This document shows, piece after piece, positions 1 through 12,200 of a stretch of DNA of 64,000 bases; position 1 is the stretch's first letter; each line of letters begins with the position of its first letter. The notes below the pieces were generated by a model. That model saw only the letters and a list, made by a program, of their open reading frames with translations, was not told the origin of the DNA and searched no databases. The stretch spans positions 4,836,001 through 4,900,000 of the forward strand of contig JAXRKN010000040.1 of assembly GCA_038502055.1 (NCBI GenBank). Direction: 5' to 3'. This DNA comes from Tanytarsus gracilentus. Taxonomy: Eukaryota > Arthropoda > Insecta > Diptera > Chironomidae. The translations under genes and the position numbers were made by a program.

Positions 1-212
1 ATTTTTGTAATGCGAAAGCTTTCACTTCCCAGTCACGGCTGGAGCGATCCTTAATGGAAAATTAATGAATTTTCATTCTTATCTCTTTTCTCGTTCTCGC
101 CACAAATTGCGGCTCACCCACTCTTATTGTTATAATCAACGCCAACGATGTATGCACACACGAATATATAAAAAAATGATTTCTTTTTAATTGGATCTAT
201 GAACGAAATGCG
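1..212. other. 5' flank of the Phactr gene
   Basis: AT-rich sequence ahead of the first visible Phactr coding exon. A stop codon in the same frame at 177-179 lies upstream of the ATG at 213, so the start is not an extension of an open frame from outside the window. No other feature is visible. It is probably 5' UTR, intron or promoter DNA. Confidence 0.4.
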
Positions 213-3200
213 ATGATAGATGATCACAATAATTCGCTGACGAGTCCGACAAATTCAACCGTCCTTATAAACTCCCCAACCAGTTTAATATCAAATAGTT
301 CTTCAGCAATTGGCGTGCCTTCGTCACAATCGGCCCACAATATAATATCATCGAGCAACAGCAACAGTAATAATAACAATCAAATCAATTCATCGAGCGG
401 TGGTCCACTGAACAATGGCATCAGCAATAGTCAGAATGGAATCATAGTGACACATTCACAATCAGCTCATCAAATAAGTGGTGGTCATATGACACTGCAG
501 CAGCAACAACAACAGACGACACCTCACACACCTCTTGCCGCTCACCATCAAGCACTACAGCAACAGCTTCAGAAACATTTTGCCAACAACAATATGGGTG
601 AGTAATCGATCAATTGCAACTTGATTGAGTGCGCAATTTTTTATGATGTTCAGTAGGGATGAGACAATAATATCAAATTAATGGCCATATTGAATAAAAG
701 AATTTAAATTCGTAAATTTATTAAAATTTATAAATTACTAAAAATACTTTTGTCAGCCCCTTGACTTTTCTTCACTACATGCCTTCTTCATGTTTGCTAA
801 AAAGGTTAAACCTTTTCAATGTACTCATCTCACTTGTACGCTTAAATGGTGCCCACAAATACACAAGAAATTTATCATCGCATTCAATAAAATTTGACAA
901 ATTCTATCTCGCTAGTTTCCTGCATTGTGCAAAAGTTTTAGTATCAAAAGGTTAATAAAGCAATTGACACGAATTAAAGCGAATTTTTTTGCAAACTTCG
1001 AGATATTTCTTACTTTTTCGCGGTCAGAGCCATATCGACATATCAAGAGGGAGAGAGAGAGAGAAGTTGGCAAAGCAATTAAAAATAATCGCATGTGACA
1101 ATCATCTGAGTTGTGTGTAAACAGTATAGAAATATGAAACTAAATACCTAGATGCAATTAGCCGCACACTTTTCGTTTGTATAGTCCGAATATTTATATA
1201 AACATTTTGGATGGCGATAAAATTTCACAGCTCATGTGTGCTTGTGTGAATGATGAATTGTACATAACACGATAATTTTTAAACTGTATTAACTGTCCCA
1301 GCTCAAGTCATAAAATGAAGACTTTTTTCTCGAGTAAATATTTTTGTTGCGAGGAATTTCATGAAATCTCAAATGGGGGGTTGCTGAAAAAATAAATCTA
1401 ATCATTTTTCTTTCAAGGGATGACACACATTAAAGTTAATTATTCAAAAAATTTAAATTTAAAGGGAGATTTTAAACTTTTCCAAAGAATTTAAAACGCA
1501 AATAAAAAATCACGTGCAAAAATTTTCCACGAGTCGTTGAATGGAATTTTCTTGAGAAATTTTTCTTGCAACGACGCCAAGAATTAAACTGAGGAAAGGA
1601 TTTACATACAGAAAGCCGAAAATATTTCTTCTCCTGGTCACATCTTTCCGTGTGTTTTTCTTTCCTTCCTCAATCTCGTCTCTCTTCTGCCGTTTTTTCC
1701 TATCGTAGCCGCACAGAAATGTATATACGAAAATATTAAAGCGACATAGGGTTGCCAGAGCATCGAGAGCGAGTTGGAAGCGCTTAATTTCGTCCATGTG
1801 CGCATGACTGTGGAAATATATTTTTCCCCAAACTACACAAACAACAAAAGCAACTAAAAAAATTGCTATTTTGCACTTTCTTGCCTAGTAAATCGAGAAA
1901 AGCGAGAGAGTGGCTTAGCGCTGAAGGAAGTTTTTGTAATATTTTAGAAAATAATTGTATATCTAATTAAGGTGCGACAATACTTTACTCGAATGACGTC
2001 GTTGTGGATCAATAATGGCATAGTGAGCGATAAAATCGTAAAGAGAAACATATTTAAGAATGGAAAAAAATAAAATAAATTCAATATAGTGCAAAATGCA
2101 GAAAGAAAAAGTCTCTTTTGTGATATTTTGTTGGAAGTTGAAATAACCCATAAATAATTAGTTTCTCTCACTCACTCACTCGCTTTTTGTGCCGGAGAGG
2201 AAATAGTTTCGTATTGTTTTCCATAAAGACACCAGTAACAAATACAATAAAATATAAAATAGTCGCCACAGTGCTAATTTATGTGTAATCGCGAGAGATC
2301 TACAGTTAGAGTTCTATATTATATCGGAAATAAAAAATAAAAATCAAAATGATGATTGTATAAAAAAAATAAATTTGTACGTATGTGAGAAGCGAAAAGA
2401 ATTTAATTGATAATATTTTTTTTTTCGTTAGTTACACATTTGCTTCATTCAGAGTCTGACGAATATCTACGAATGTCTCGCGATTTATAATACATTTATA
2501 TGCTGCCCGAGCAAGAATTATTTAAATTGATGATTAAAAAATATTTTTCATACATGTGTTAAGTGGAACAAATCAAAAGTTTTCATCTGTTATTAGTTTC
2601 CATTGTTATCGGAACTTTAAGTGAATCACAAATATATAAAAGAGCCTCAAAAAATAGCAAAGTACTTTTTATGCTTATTATGCAAGAAATAGCAATTTGA
2701 GATTACCTCCATTAGCGATAAGCCATGAACGTCATTAAGCTTAAAATATCTTATCAAAAATAAACCTCTTTAAAAGATTTACTTTGATAAAAGCCAAAAA
2801 ATAATAATAATTAATGCTCATTATATTTCAAAGTGTTAAATTAATTAATTTTCAATGAAATTTTCCATCCCTTGCAATTTACATTCATAAAGCCACAAAA
2901 CATGTAGCGAAAGTCCCTTTGCTCATTCGTGGAAGGATAATTTTACACGTAAAACGAGAGCAGTGAAAGGGTGAAAAGTGAGGAAATGATAGAGAGAGAC
3001 ATAGCAAAAAAACCATAACCTAGGATGAAGAAGAAAATTGAATGTAAAATCAATAAATATCCAATTATTTAGATTACATTGCATATATGCACTCGAAGTA
3101 ACACCACATAATAAACATTTGATGTACTCGTGGTTATTTAAAGTGACATTCACGTTGACGTTTCGTGTAGTATCAAAATGTTTCAATTTAAAAATGAGTG

Positions 3201-6200
3201 AAGGCAATTTGGCATGAATATTTTCTTAATTTATTTTCTTCAAAAAGAATTTTTTTCCCTTTCAATGGCATGAATTTGTACTGTCCTCGCAGCATAATTC
3301 ATTTTGAGTGCGACACAAAAAGTGCTTGATTGAAGAATAGGCAAAAAATATCGATTTTAAGCTCACTAATTTTTACTTACACACATTTTATTTTGTTTAC
3401 ACGAGCAGCGCTGTAAGGAATAAATTTTATTCTTATTCCGGCGCAAAAAAAAACAGTACCGAAAGCTCTCCATGAAAAGAAAGAAAAATGTTGTTTGACT
3501 TTTTGGAATTCTCAACATGACAAATTTCATCCTGCGACACAAGATTGAATGAGTGAGCGTGGGTTAACATTACTTTTGCGAAAATGTCATTTCAAGTCAT
3601 TACCTTCGAGTATTTGATGCCTTCGGTGTTATCAGAGAATAATACAATGACGCAATTTCTTGAGGTTGTAATCTTTTTTTGGCGATAAAAATTTCGTTTT
3701 TTAAAAAAATTCCTCTCTTTAGTGTGTAACGAATTCTTTTTGCCTCGTCTTATTTTGGGTGTAGATCAAATTTAAATTAAGAATCATTGCCAATTATTTT
3801 CATCACATTTTTTTCGCACATTTTTTTTTGGGTAAAGAAATATTTTAAATCTCACTTTTTGGTTTCCCAACTTTCACGGGATCTCATTCGTCGCTATATA
3901 GAGAAAATTGCTCTCGTTTTACTTCATCACCGCACACATATGATTTTAATGACGATGACTCATTGAGATTGTCAAATATTTGTGCGCCACATGACGATAT
4001 GATTTGATAATTTTATCGTCATAAATATTTCCGTTTCGCAGTAATAAAAATGGACAAAAATCGTAGAGATAAGTTTAGTGAAAATATTTTAAGTCAATAA
4101 AAAAAGCATCAAATATAAAAGAATTTACTGATGATGGGCTACATTAAAACGATGGGCTGTGCTTGTTTTAAAGGTAATTTAAGAACTTTATGAACGAAGT
4201 TAATAAATTATTTAATTTTTAATTTTCACCCCATTTATTTTAAAAATAAACTTCAAATTGGTCATTAAATCGTTTTATCTCTTTTCTGCAACATCATAAA
4301 ATTTCAATTTTCAACATGCTAATTTTTTATTCATTCTCTCACCGCAGGTACGTTACAGGACTTGATAGTGGATAAATTTCACATTAGTGGTGAGTCTTTA
4401 TTATTTTTTATGCGCGTTCTCCCTAAAGGCACGAGCAAGAAAAAACGGCTGTTTATGGGTAATAGAAAATATCATCTTGTATTATGTTGCATGCCACAAA
4501 TACACTCTATTCATAAGACAAAGTCAAGGCTCCTCTTGAGGTAAATTCCGTACGGAAGTAGCAGTCAAGAAGAAAAATATTTTCGTTCGTTTTTTACGAT
4601 CGTTGAGTTAGGCGAGAAAATGCCGCGAGCAAACAAGAGAGCATTTTCCAATGTAGGAATTTTTTTTTGGCGACCTGTTGTTACATGTGAACATTGCAAC
4701 ATCTATCCGTCTCACTCATCGATTGCTTCTCAATGTTGCCTGAACGTTTTACTGCTCGGAAAAGTCAATGTTTTATGAATTTGCGTGAAAAATTCTCTCA
4801 CTTTATTCAAAGTTAAGAAAGCGCTGTTTTTCGATTTTCCCTTTCTAAATTTTAGCGAGTATATAAATTTTCCTCTCTTCATTCTCTCTCTCAAAAAGTT
4901 TCAACATTAAACATTCACGGCATTATAAAGGGAGAGGAAAAGCAACAACACAAAATCATTCTAAAAATGAAAATAGAAACGGAAAGAAAATTTTTTTTTT
5001 CGGATAAAAATCTCTCTCTTCGATTCTGTTGAGGTTCTTCGTCCTGTTCAGTCACGTTTCTGAGCCCGTTGAGTTAAAACTGTTCTCTCTTCTTCTTGTA
5101 ATCCTCTGTGTACACATAATATGGTGTTGTAAATATAAAAAAAATCATATCCCTAACTCCTAGTTGTTACCTTGTGCAAGGACATTTTGATCTATGTTGG
5201 AGTGATATAAAAGTTTGATTAAAATGTCGAAGACTAAACAGTCTGTGGGTAAATTAAAGCAGCTTTCGCCCACGAGCAATATCAGTGGTGTGAAGCTTTT
5301 GAAAAATTTCGCTCCGAGTTTGAGACGACGTAGACATTGTGAAAAGGAGAAGCTCGATATTTATAACCTCGAAGCTAACGATGATCAGAATGCTGCTGTT
5401 TGGGATGAAATTTCACCAATTACGCCGCCAGCAGCTTTCCGTCGTCCTTCGGGTAAGCCTCAGACTTTATCCCTTTTCTCTCGTATTACGTGCAGAGACA
5501 TTAAATTAGAATTCTGAAGGGCACATTTTGGTTAACTTGTATCTAGTTTTTTGTGTGCACACAATGGAAATTACAACGATTCGTGTGTGCGCTTACCTTC
5601 ACCCTTTTTTAACCTTGTCATTTTTGTTTTCTTTAACGCGTCACGAATTGTTGAATGAAAGTGTGATTGGAGAAATTACAAAAGTTGCTACCTTGAAAGT
5701 TCTTCTAAAAATAAAAGCACTCAAAACTCTTGCGGAAGCTTTATTTTGTTTAATTTAATATTACAAGTTCATGGTGAAGCTTTAATCACCTTGAGCCCAT
5801 TTTAAGAGAATATCAGTTGTTCATTTTGTGGGTGTTGCATTTTCTCAAGTCAAGTACGTCAGGCATTTTTCCAAAATAAAAAAAGTTGCCTCAAGGATAG
5901 AAGAAGAAAAACATCCCAAGGAGATTTCTCCAACACTGTTGCAGACTAAGCTCATGCTATATATGGAAAAAATTAATTTCACGCCAAAACTGTTTTTATA
6001 TTTCACTTTTTTCCTCGTATATAAAAAATAGTAACATCATGACGATAACACAAGTGATATTGAAAGAGAGTGAGAGAGGAAAAAAATCAATTCAAGGTCC
6101 TGATGGGTGGTTTTGTGTTATATCAGTGGAGTATGGTACATGCGCAGCATCCCTTGCAAGTGCTTTTTTCTCTTTTTTCTATTATTTTCACATTGTGTTT

Positions 6201-9200
6201 CTTTTTTTCCCTTTCAATTCCTTTTCTGATGATGCTAATAATGAATTTTCACTAAACAATTCCTCTCGGCTTGTTTATTTTTGCTCTTTTCGGCTGCTAC
6301 TGTTGATCATTTCGCAGACAGCCACTCCACAAATTTGATAGTAATCGTTATTTCGCAACCCCTTTAATGGTTTCAAAAAAAGAGAGGGATGGGGGTGGAG
6401 TGAGAGTGAGCATTTCTCAATGTCATTGACTTTTTTTCATGTGGAGCGCATTTTTCTCGTGAGTCCTGAGATGAAATCAATTTCTCATGTTAAAAAGAAC
6501 TTTCATAAAATAAAAAATTTTGGGTGTTGGGTTGGTGGTTTGGTTTTTGGGGCTGGGCTGGGGTTTGGGGTTTTGGGGTTTGAGGTGGGGCTGAGAGTTT
6601 TGGGGCTGGGAGATTTTGGGGGCATGGGGTTTTGGGGTGGGAGTTTTTGGGGGCATGGGGGTTTTTGGGTTTGGGTGGTGGGGGGGTTGGGTTTGGGCGG
6701 GGTTTTTTGGGGTTTTTGGGGCGGAGACTTTTTTCCTCCTTGCGCAATGATTTTTTTGCTGGAATAAAAATGATTACTTACTAATATTTATTTTAACTAA
6801 AAATTTATGAATGTTCGGTTTGAACTAGAAAGAGAGAAAAAAAAATTTAAAATTAGGATATAAAAAGGTAAAAGAAAAAAAAAAGTAGATAAAAATTGAG
6901 ATTGGGGTTTTGGTTTGGGAGAGTGGGGTTTAGGGAGTTGGATGTTGATGTGTGGTTGAAATGTAAATGGTTGGGAGAAAATGTTTGGTTTATATAGGAA
7001 AATTTTGGGGAGTTGGGAGTTTGGTGAAGTGGGGAGTATTTTGAGGAAGTATGGGGAGCTTGGGAGATGGGGAAGTTTAGGGAGCTTCTGAGGTTGTTGC
7101 TGTGGTTGAAAGTAAATGAGTTGAGGAGAAAATGTTTGTTTATATAGGAAAATTTTGGGGAAGCTGGGGATTTTGGGAGTGGGGAATTTTGGGAGTGGGA
7201 GATTTGGGAAGGGGAAGTATTTTGGGAGAGTGGGGAAGATTTGGAGAAGTTGGGGAAGTTTGGAGAGTGGGGAGTTTGGGGAGTTTGGGGAATATTTTTG
7301 AGAAGCCTCGGAAAGTATTTTGGGGAGTGGGAGTTTTGGGGGGTTGGGGAAGATTTTGGGGAGTGGGGAGTATTTTGGGGAGTCTTAAGATGTTGCCTTC
7401 GTGGTGAAATATAAAGGTTGGGAAAATTTTTTTTTGGTTAGAGAAAATTTTGGTTTTTTCTTGTTTTTTCCTCATGTTATTTTCTCTGTCTTTCCTAGTT
7501 CCTTTCCTCTGTTCCTTTTCCTCTGTCCTTCCTTGTTTTTTCTCTTCTTTTCCTCTGTCCTTTTCCTCTGTTTCCCTGTTCTTTCCTGTTTTTCCTCTGT
7601 TCTTTTTGGTTCCTTCCTCGTTCCATTTCCTTGTCCTCCTCTGTCCTTTCTTGTTCTTTTCTTGTTCTTTCTCTGTTTCCCTGTTTGAAGGCCGGCAGAT
7701 CAGAAGTTAGGATTGTATGAAAAATGGATTATGGTGTCCGTGGACGCCTATGGTATGCCAAAAAATTCCTAAAATGGGCTAAACTAGAGCCAAGAGCTCT
7801 TGGCGAAACCCGAAGTCTCTGTGGTCTAGGGGCTGAGATCTCGATGGAACAGACGGACGACAGACGACAGACGACAGACGACAGACGACGGAAATGCGAG
7901 CATATAAGCGTTACCACACTAGTGTGGGTTACGCTAAAAATTCACGCTTTTCTTGCATAAACACTTTTATTCTATGTAAACATCTTTAGATATCGATTTA
8001 TCTTCAAAAATTTATGACTTTATCTTCGAGAGCGTGAAACGTGAATAAAATTAGACGCTGCAAAAAAAGCTTCTGTCAATATTTTCGCTCTCCAGACGAT
8101 GAAAAGACGAATAAGAAGTGGTAGAAGCGAAAAACGTGCACATAATGTGTTATGTAATGAAAAAAGCTCCCATTTAGTCGCTTTTAAGTGGCTTGTTAAG
8201 GGAAAATTCTCTTACAAGTCATTGCAATTATAAAATTAGTGTTGAGGATGTTAAAAGTTGTCGATGGCACTTTTCTGCCTTCTCTTCTCGCTCTGAATAA
8301 ATTATCCCTCCTTTATTGGCATCAAAGTCATAAAATAGACATTGAAGCTGTTGTGTGACGACTACAATAGGAACAATCGGTCGATTGTGGCTTATAATGC
8401 CATGAAAGAAGCAAAAAAAAAATGTTTTGCTTTTTGTCCTTTTCTTTTTTTGCACTTTCTTATTGATTTTTTTCATCCTCATACACACATGTCTTTTTTT
8501 CTGCCGGCATTTTGAGATGAACGAGTAACAATTCTTCTTGTTGCATTGAAGATAATAAAAAGTTCTCAGACTTAAAGAGAAATTCTAACAACTGAACTAG
8601 TCTCACGTGCTATGTGATTGCAATCAACAAAATATCAATGAATTTTATAAAGAAAGCAGAAATCACTTCCTGCTAAAAGCTTTTGTCAGCATGATTCGTG
8701 TATAGAAGTAAATAGAAATTCTTCATTTTATTGCAAGCTTTCAGAGTGAAAATTTTCAGACTATTAATCATTTTATCCTCACCTTCAAGTTCAACAAACC
8801 ATCGCATCGGTAAAAAAATTATTTTTCAGTGATCTAAAAATTATGCAAAAAATTATTCACTATGCAAATTTAGAGAGAGAAAAATTCTAAAATTTAATAA
8901 ATGAATTTTTGCATAATAACATCGCGAAGATAAAATCTAAAGCATAACTTTTTCTGCAACAAAGTTTTCGGTTACATTAAGCTTCTCCCACTCAAAAAAA
9001 AAGAATACGCTCGGAGCTATAAAATCCCTCGTTTATAATGTAATGCAAAATATTTAATCAAACATTTTTATCTTTGACACTTCTAGCGTGACACTCAATA
9101 AATCTTTAAGCTAATGAAATTAATGTTTCAGCGTCTCTATAAATTCTCAAGTATATACATTTGAATTAAAATAGCAACAAAGAATTTTAATTACTCACAC

Positions 9201-12200
9201 TTTGAATGCAAATTAAGGTCTGTGGAACTTAAAAAGGAATTAAATTTTTCGAACTAAAAGTTGTTAAAAAAATTCAAAATTGGACATAAAAAATCTGAGG
9301 GTTTTTATAAAAAAAAATTCAAACTCATCCTTACCTTATTATCATGCCGCTTAAAATCGCGTGCCATGGACTATAATGCGAGGTGAATTTTAATAAAGTT
9401 AAAAACTTTTTCCACCCCTTAAAAACTAGCGATAACGATGTGCGTTATAATTACTGTGAATAAATTTTGCTTTACGTGCGCACGAAAAATAAATTCTTTG
9501 GCGATGAGGCACAGAAATATTAAAAAAATTAAAATTAGTTTGTATCTTTAAAAAATAACTCACAGACACAAGTCTGAAAATATTTACCGCTAAAAACAAT
9601 CAGTTGAGAATTTTCCGCCCATTATTCATCGCTTGTCGATGGATTTTCTGGCAAGAGAATTTTGGCTGTATATAAATTTTAAGCGGGTATGTCACACTCG
9701 AAAATTTAATTAATCTTTAACAAAAAATAAATAAAAATGTTTCAAGCGCCACAACTTCACGATCAAGCCCCAATATTTGACTCTTAAGGAATTTTTCATC
9801 AAGTCATAAAAAAATTTTTATTAATGAAAAGAATTTTTTTTGTCGGTCACTTTAAAAATATTTTTCATGTTTCTTCCTCACAAACGATCATTTCGATCTC
9901 GATACAAAAAAAAGATGAATGAAATTTTCATTTTCACGAAATTCCTACGTGGCGACAGTCATCACATTATTTATTTTCTCTTTCACTCTCGAGAGCGTAT
10001 TGGATTTCTTCGGAAAATTCCTTTCGCTATTGTTGACTTTTAAATAAATAAAAAACTTTTTCATCTCGAGTGAGTTGAGAATTGAGTGTGGAGAAAAGTT
10101 TAAAAATCGCAAATGAATCCAGCGCTGTTGGTTTAGTATGTGAATGTTTGAAAAATTCAAGAAAATTGTTCTGTGTCATGAATGAGTATGACGTAAGCAA
10201 AAAAAAGCATGTATGAGTATGATAATAATGTGTAATTGAGATGCCGGTAGCTGTCGTGTATAAAAGCAATTCGATTCGCGAAAACTTGTGTGGGCTAAAG
10301 TCCTTTTTTACCTTGCTATTTTTAGCAATATTACTTGAAAATTTCTGTCGTTAAAAAACTTCTTGTGAAAATAACGTCAAACATACCCACGTGAGGATAT
10401 AATCGCATAAAAAGTGAATGAGTTTTATTCCTCCAAAACTTGGTTCATTCATGAATATTTAAAGAAAACCCTTTTTGCTCCGTAAAACCAGATGTGAGAG
10501 CAAAACTCATTAGGGCACCGCACGATTCTCCTCTCTGAGGTTGCGAAAAATATTTTCACAAATGGAAATAAATTATACTGAAAGCGTAAAATAATTAGCG
10601 AAATACACAAAGGAAAGTTTACACAATACACTTTGCTTGTGTATATTTTTAAAAAAGAGAAATGACGAAGACTCAAATGGATTGAAATGAAATATTTTCT
10701 CTCTTTTTATCTGAGGCTTTTGAAAATTCTGTTTGAGAAATGTTTTGGAGTATTTCGAGGATGAAAAATTGTGTGCTTTATCGAGTTATGTAACTTAGAG
10801 TGGAATTCGTTCAAAGCTTTTCAAGAGAGGGGTGTGAATAATTTCTAATGATACCACTTGAGACTCCTCATAAAGAGCTTTTTATATTTTTATCACGTTT
10901 TCTTTCGTCACTTGATCTTTTAATGTTCTCTGAATGTTAACGTCTGATTTTTATTAAAAGGAAATTTTTTACGAATCATTTTTTAGTTTTATTTAATGGA
11001 AATTCAAGGGTTTCTTATTAAGGGTTAATTTAAAAATGAAATCGTATGAAATCAAATATTTATTTATCGTGAGCTTTTAACCGAAAATTTTCAAGTTGCT
11101 ATATGTTGAAGAAGATTTGTAAACGTCAATCAGGAGCTTGAGTTTGGTGAACGAATGAAGAGTTTCTTAATGTCTAGAATCAATATTGATACAGAGTGAG
11201 CGAAGATGGCAAATACTTTAGCAATTTATTTCTCTGCTAGGGAAAACGACATGAACGAGAAAAAAGGAAGAAATAAATGATGATGATGATGATGTTAAGA
11301 AGTAGTGGAAATAATCAATAATAACAGTTAAGGAGGGTTTATGATGAGATCGAAATTCGGAAAATGTAGCGAACGAATATTAATAGCAGTTTATGACTCA
11401 TTTAAGGAAAGTTTTCGGGATTATCCACATGCTTGAAAAACTCATAGCATTTAATAGCCGAAGTGAAAAGAAAGCTTATACGAAATTGATGTTAACTTTA
11501 TAAAATTAAAGCTTTCCCAAAATAAACATCAAATTTTTTTAGTGTCTTATTATGAAGTTTGATATTTTTACTTGCTGATCGTGAGCACGCAAACAATTTT
11601 GCATGAAATTCTTAATTCAGAATATTTTTTTGCTATTTTTATTATTTCGATATCGGAAAGGAACTTTTTTGTGTTTATTGACCCTATTCCGTCAGTTTTA
11701 TTATTATTCATCATTTTTATTCTGTACATTGCAATACCTTTAGTATTAAAAGCTTGTTTATAAAAGTTACGCATCCCAGACAACAGAAAATGTAGACAGT
11801 TTAATTTTTTTTTAAATTGATTTTCTGTCACTTTAAAAATTTATTTGAGCACTCATTTTCTGAGGAGGAAAAGGTGTTGAAATTTTACATCAAAATAAAA
11901 ATTTTCTTTTGCAAAAAATCTTAATTTCATACTTTTTTAAACATGCGATTATAGAAGAAAAGGAAAATGGAAATAAAAGCAAGGAATAGATTTATGAACC
12001 TCAAGAAAGTAGCGAAGCGCAAGTAACAAGCTTGAAAAGCAATCAATCAAACTAAAATTAAATTAGAAATTTTTTTGCGAGCTTTTTTATGGTACCAATT
12101 TCATTGTTGTAAGTACTAGTGACATTGAAATTGTCTCTCAACGTCACATAAATATAAAGAAACATTTTATTCTGTCAAAGACGAAAATTTCGATCAATTT

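Noticed and set aside
6420..7475. Gly/Trp-rich and Pro-rich frames on opposite strands
   Set aside because: They read the G-rich simple repeat; no codon structure, no homology, and located inside the Phactr intron.
7401..7710. Phe/Leu/Ser-rich hydrophobic frames that look like membrane proteins
   Set aside because: They are translations of the pyrimidine tract in several frames.
11277..11295. GATGAT trinucleotide run
   Set aside because: Ordinary short microsatellite in an intron, no further significance.
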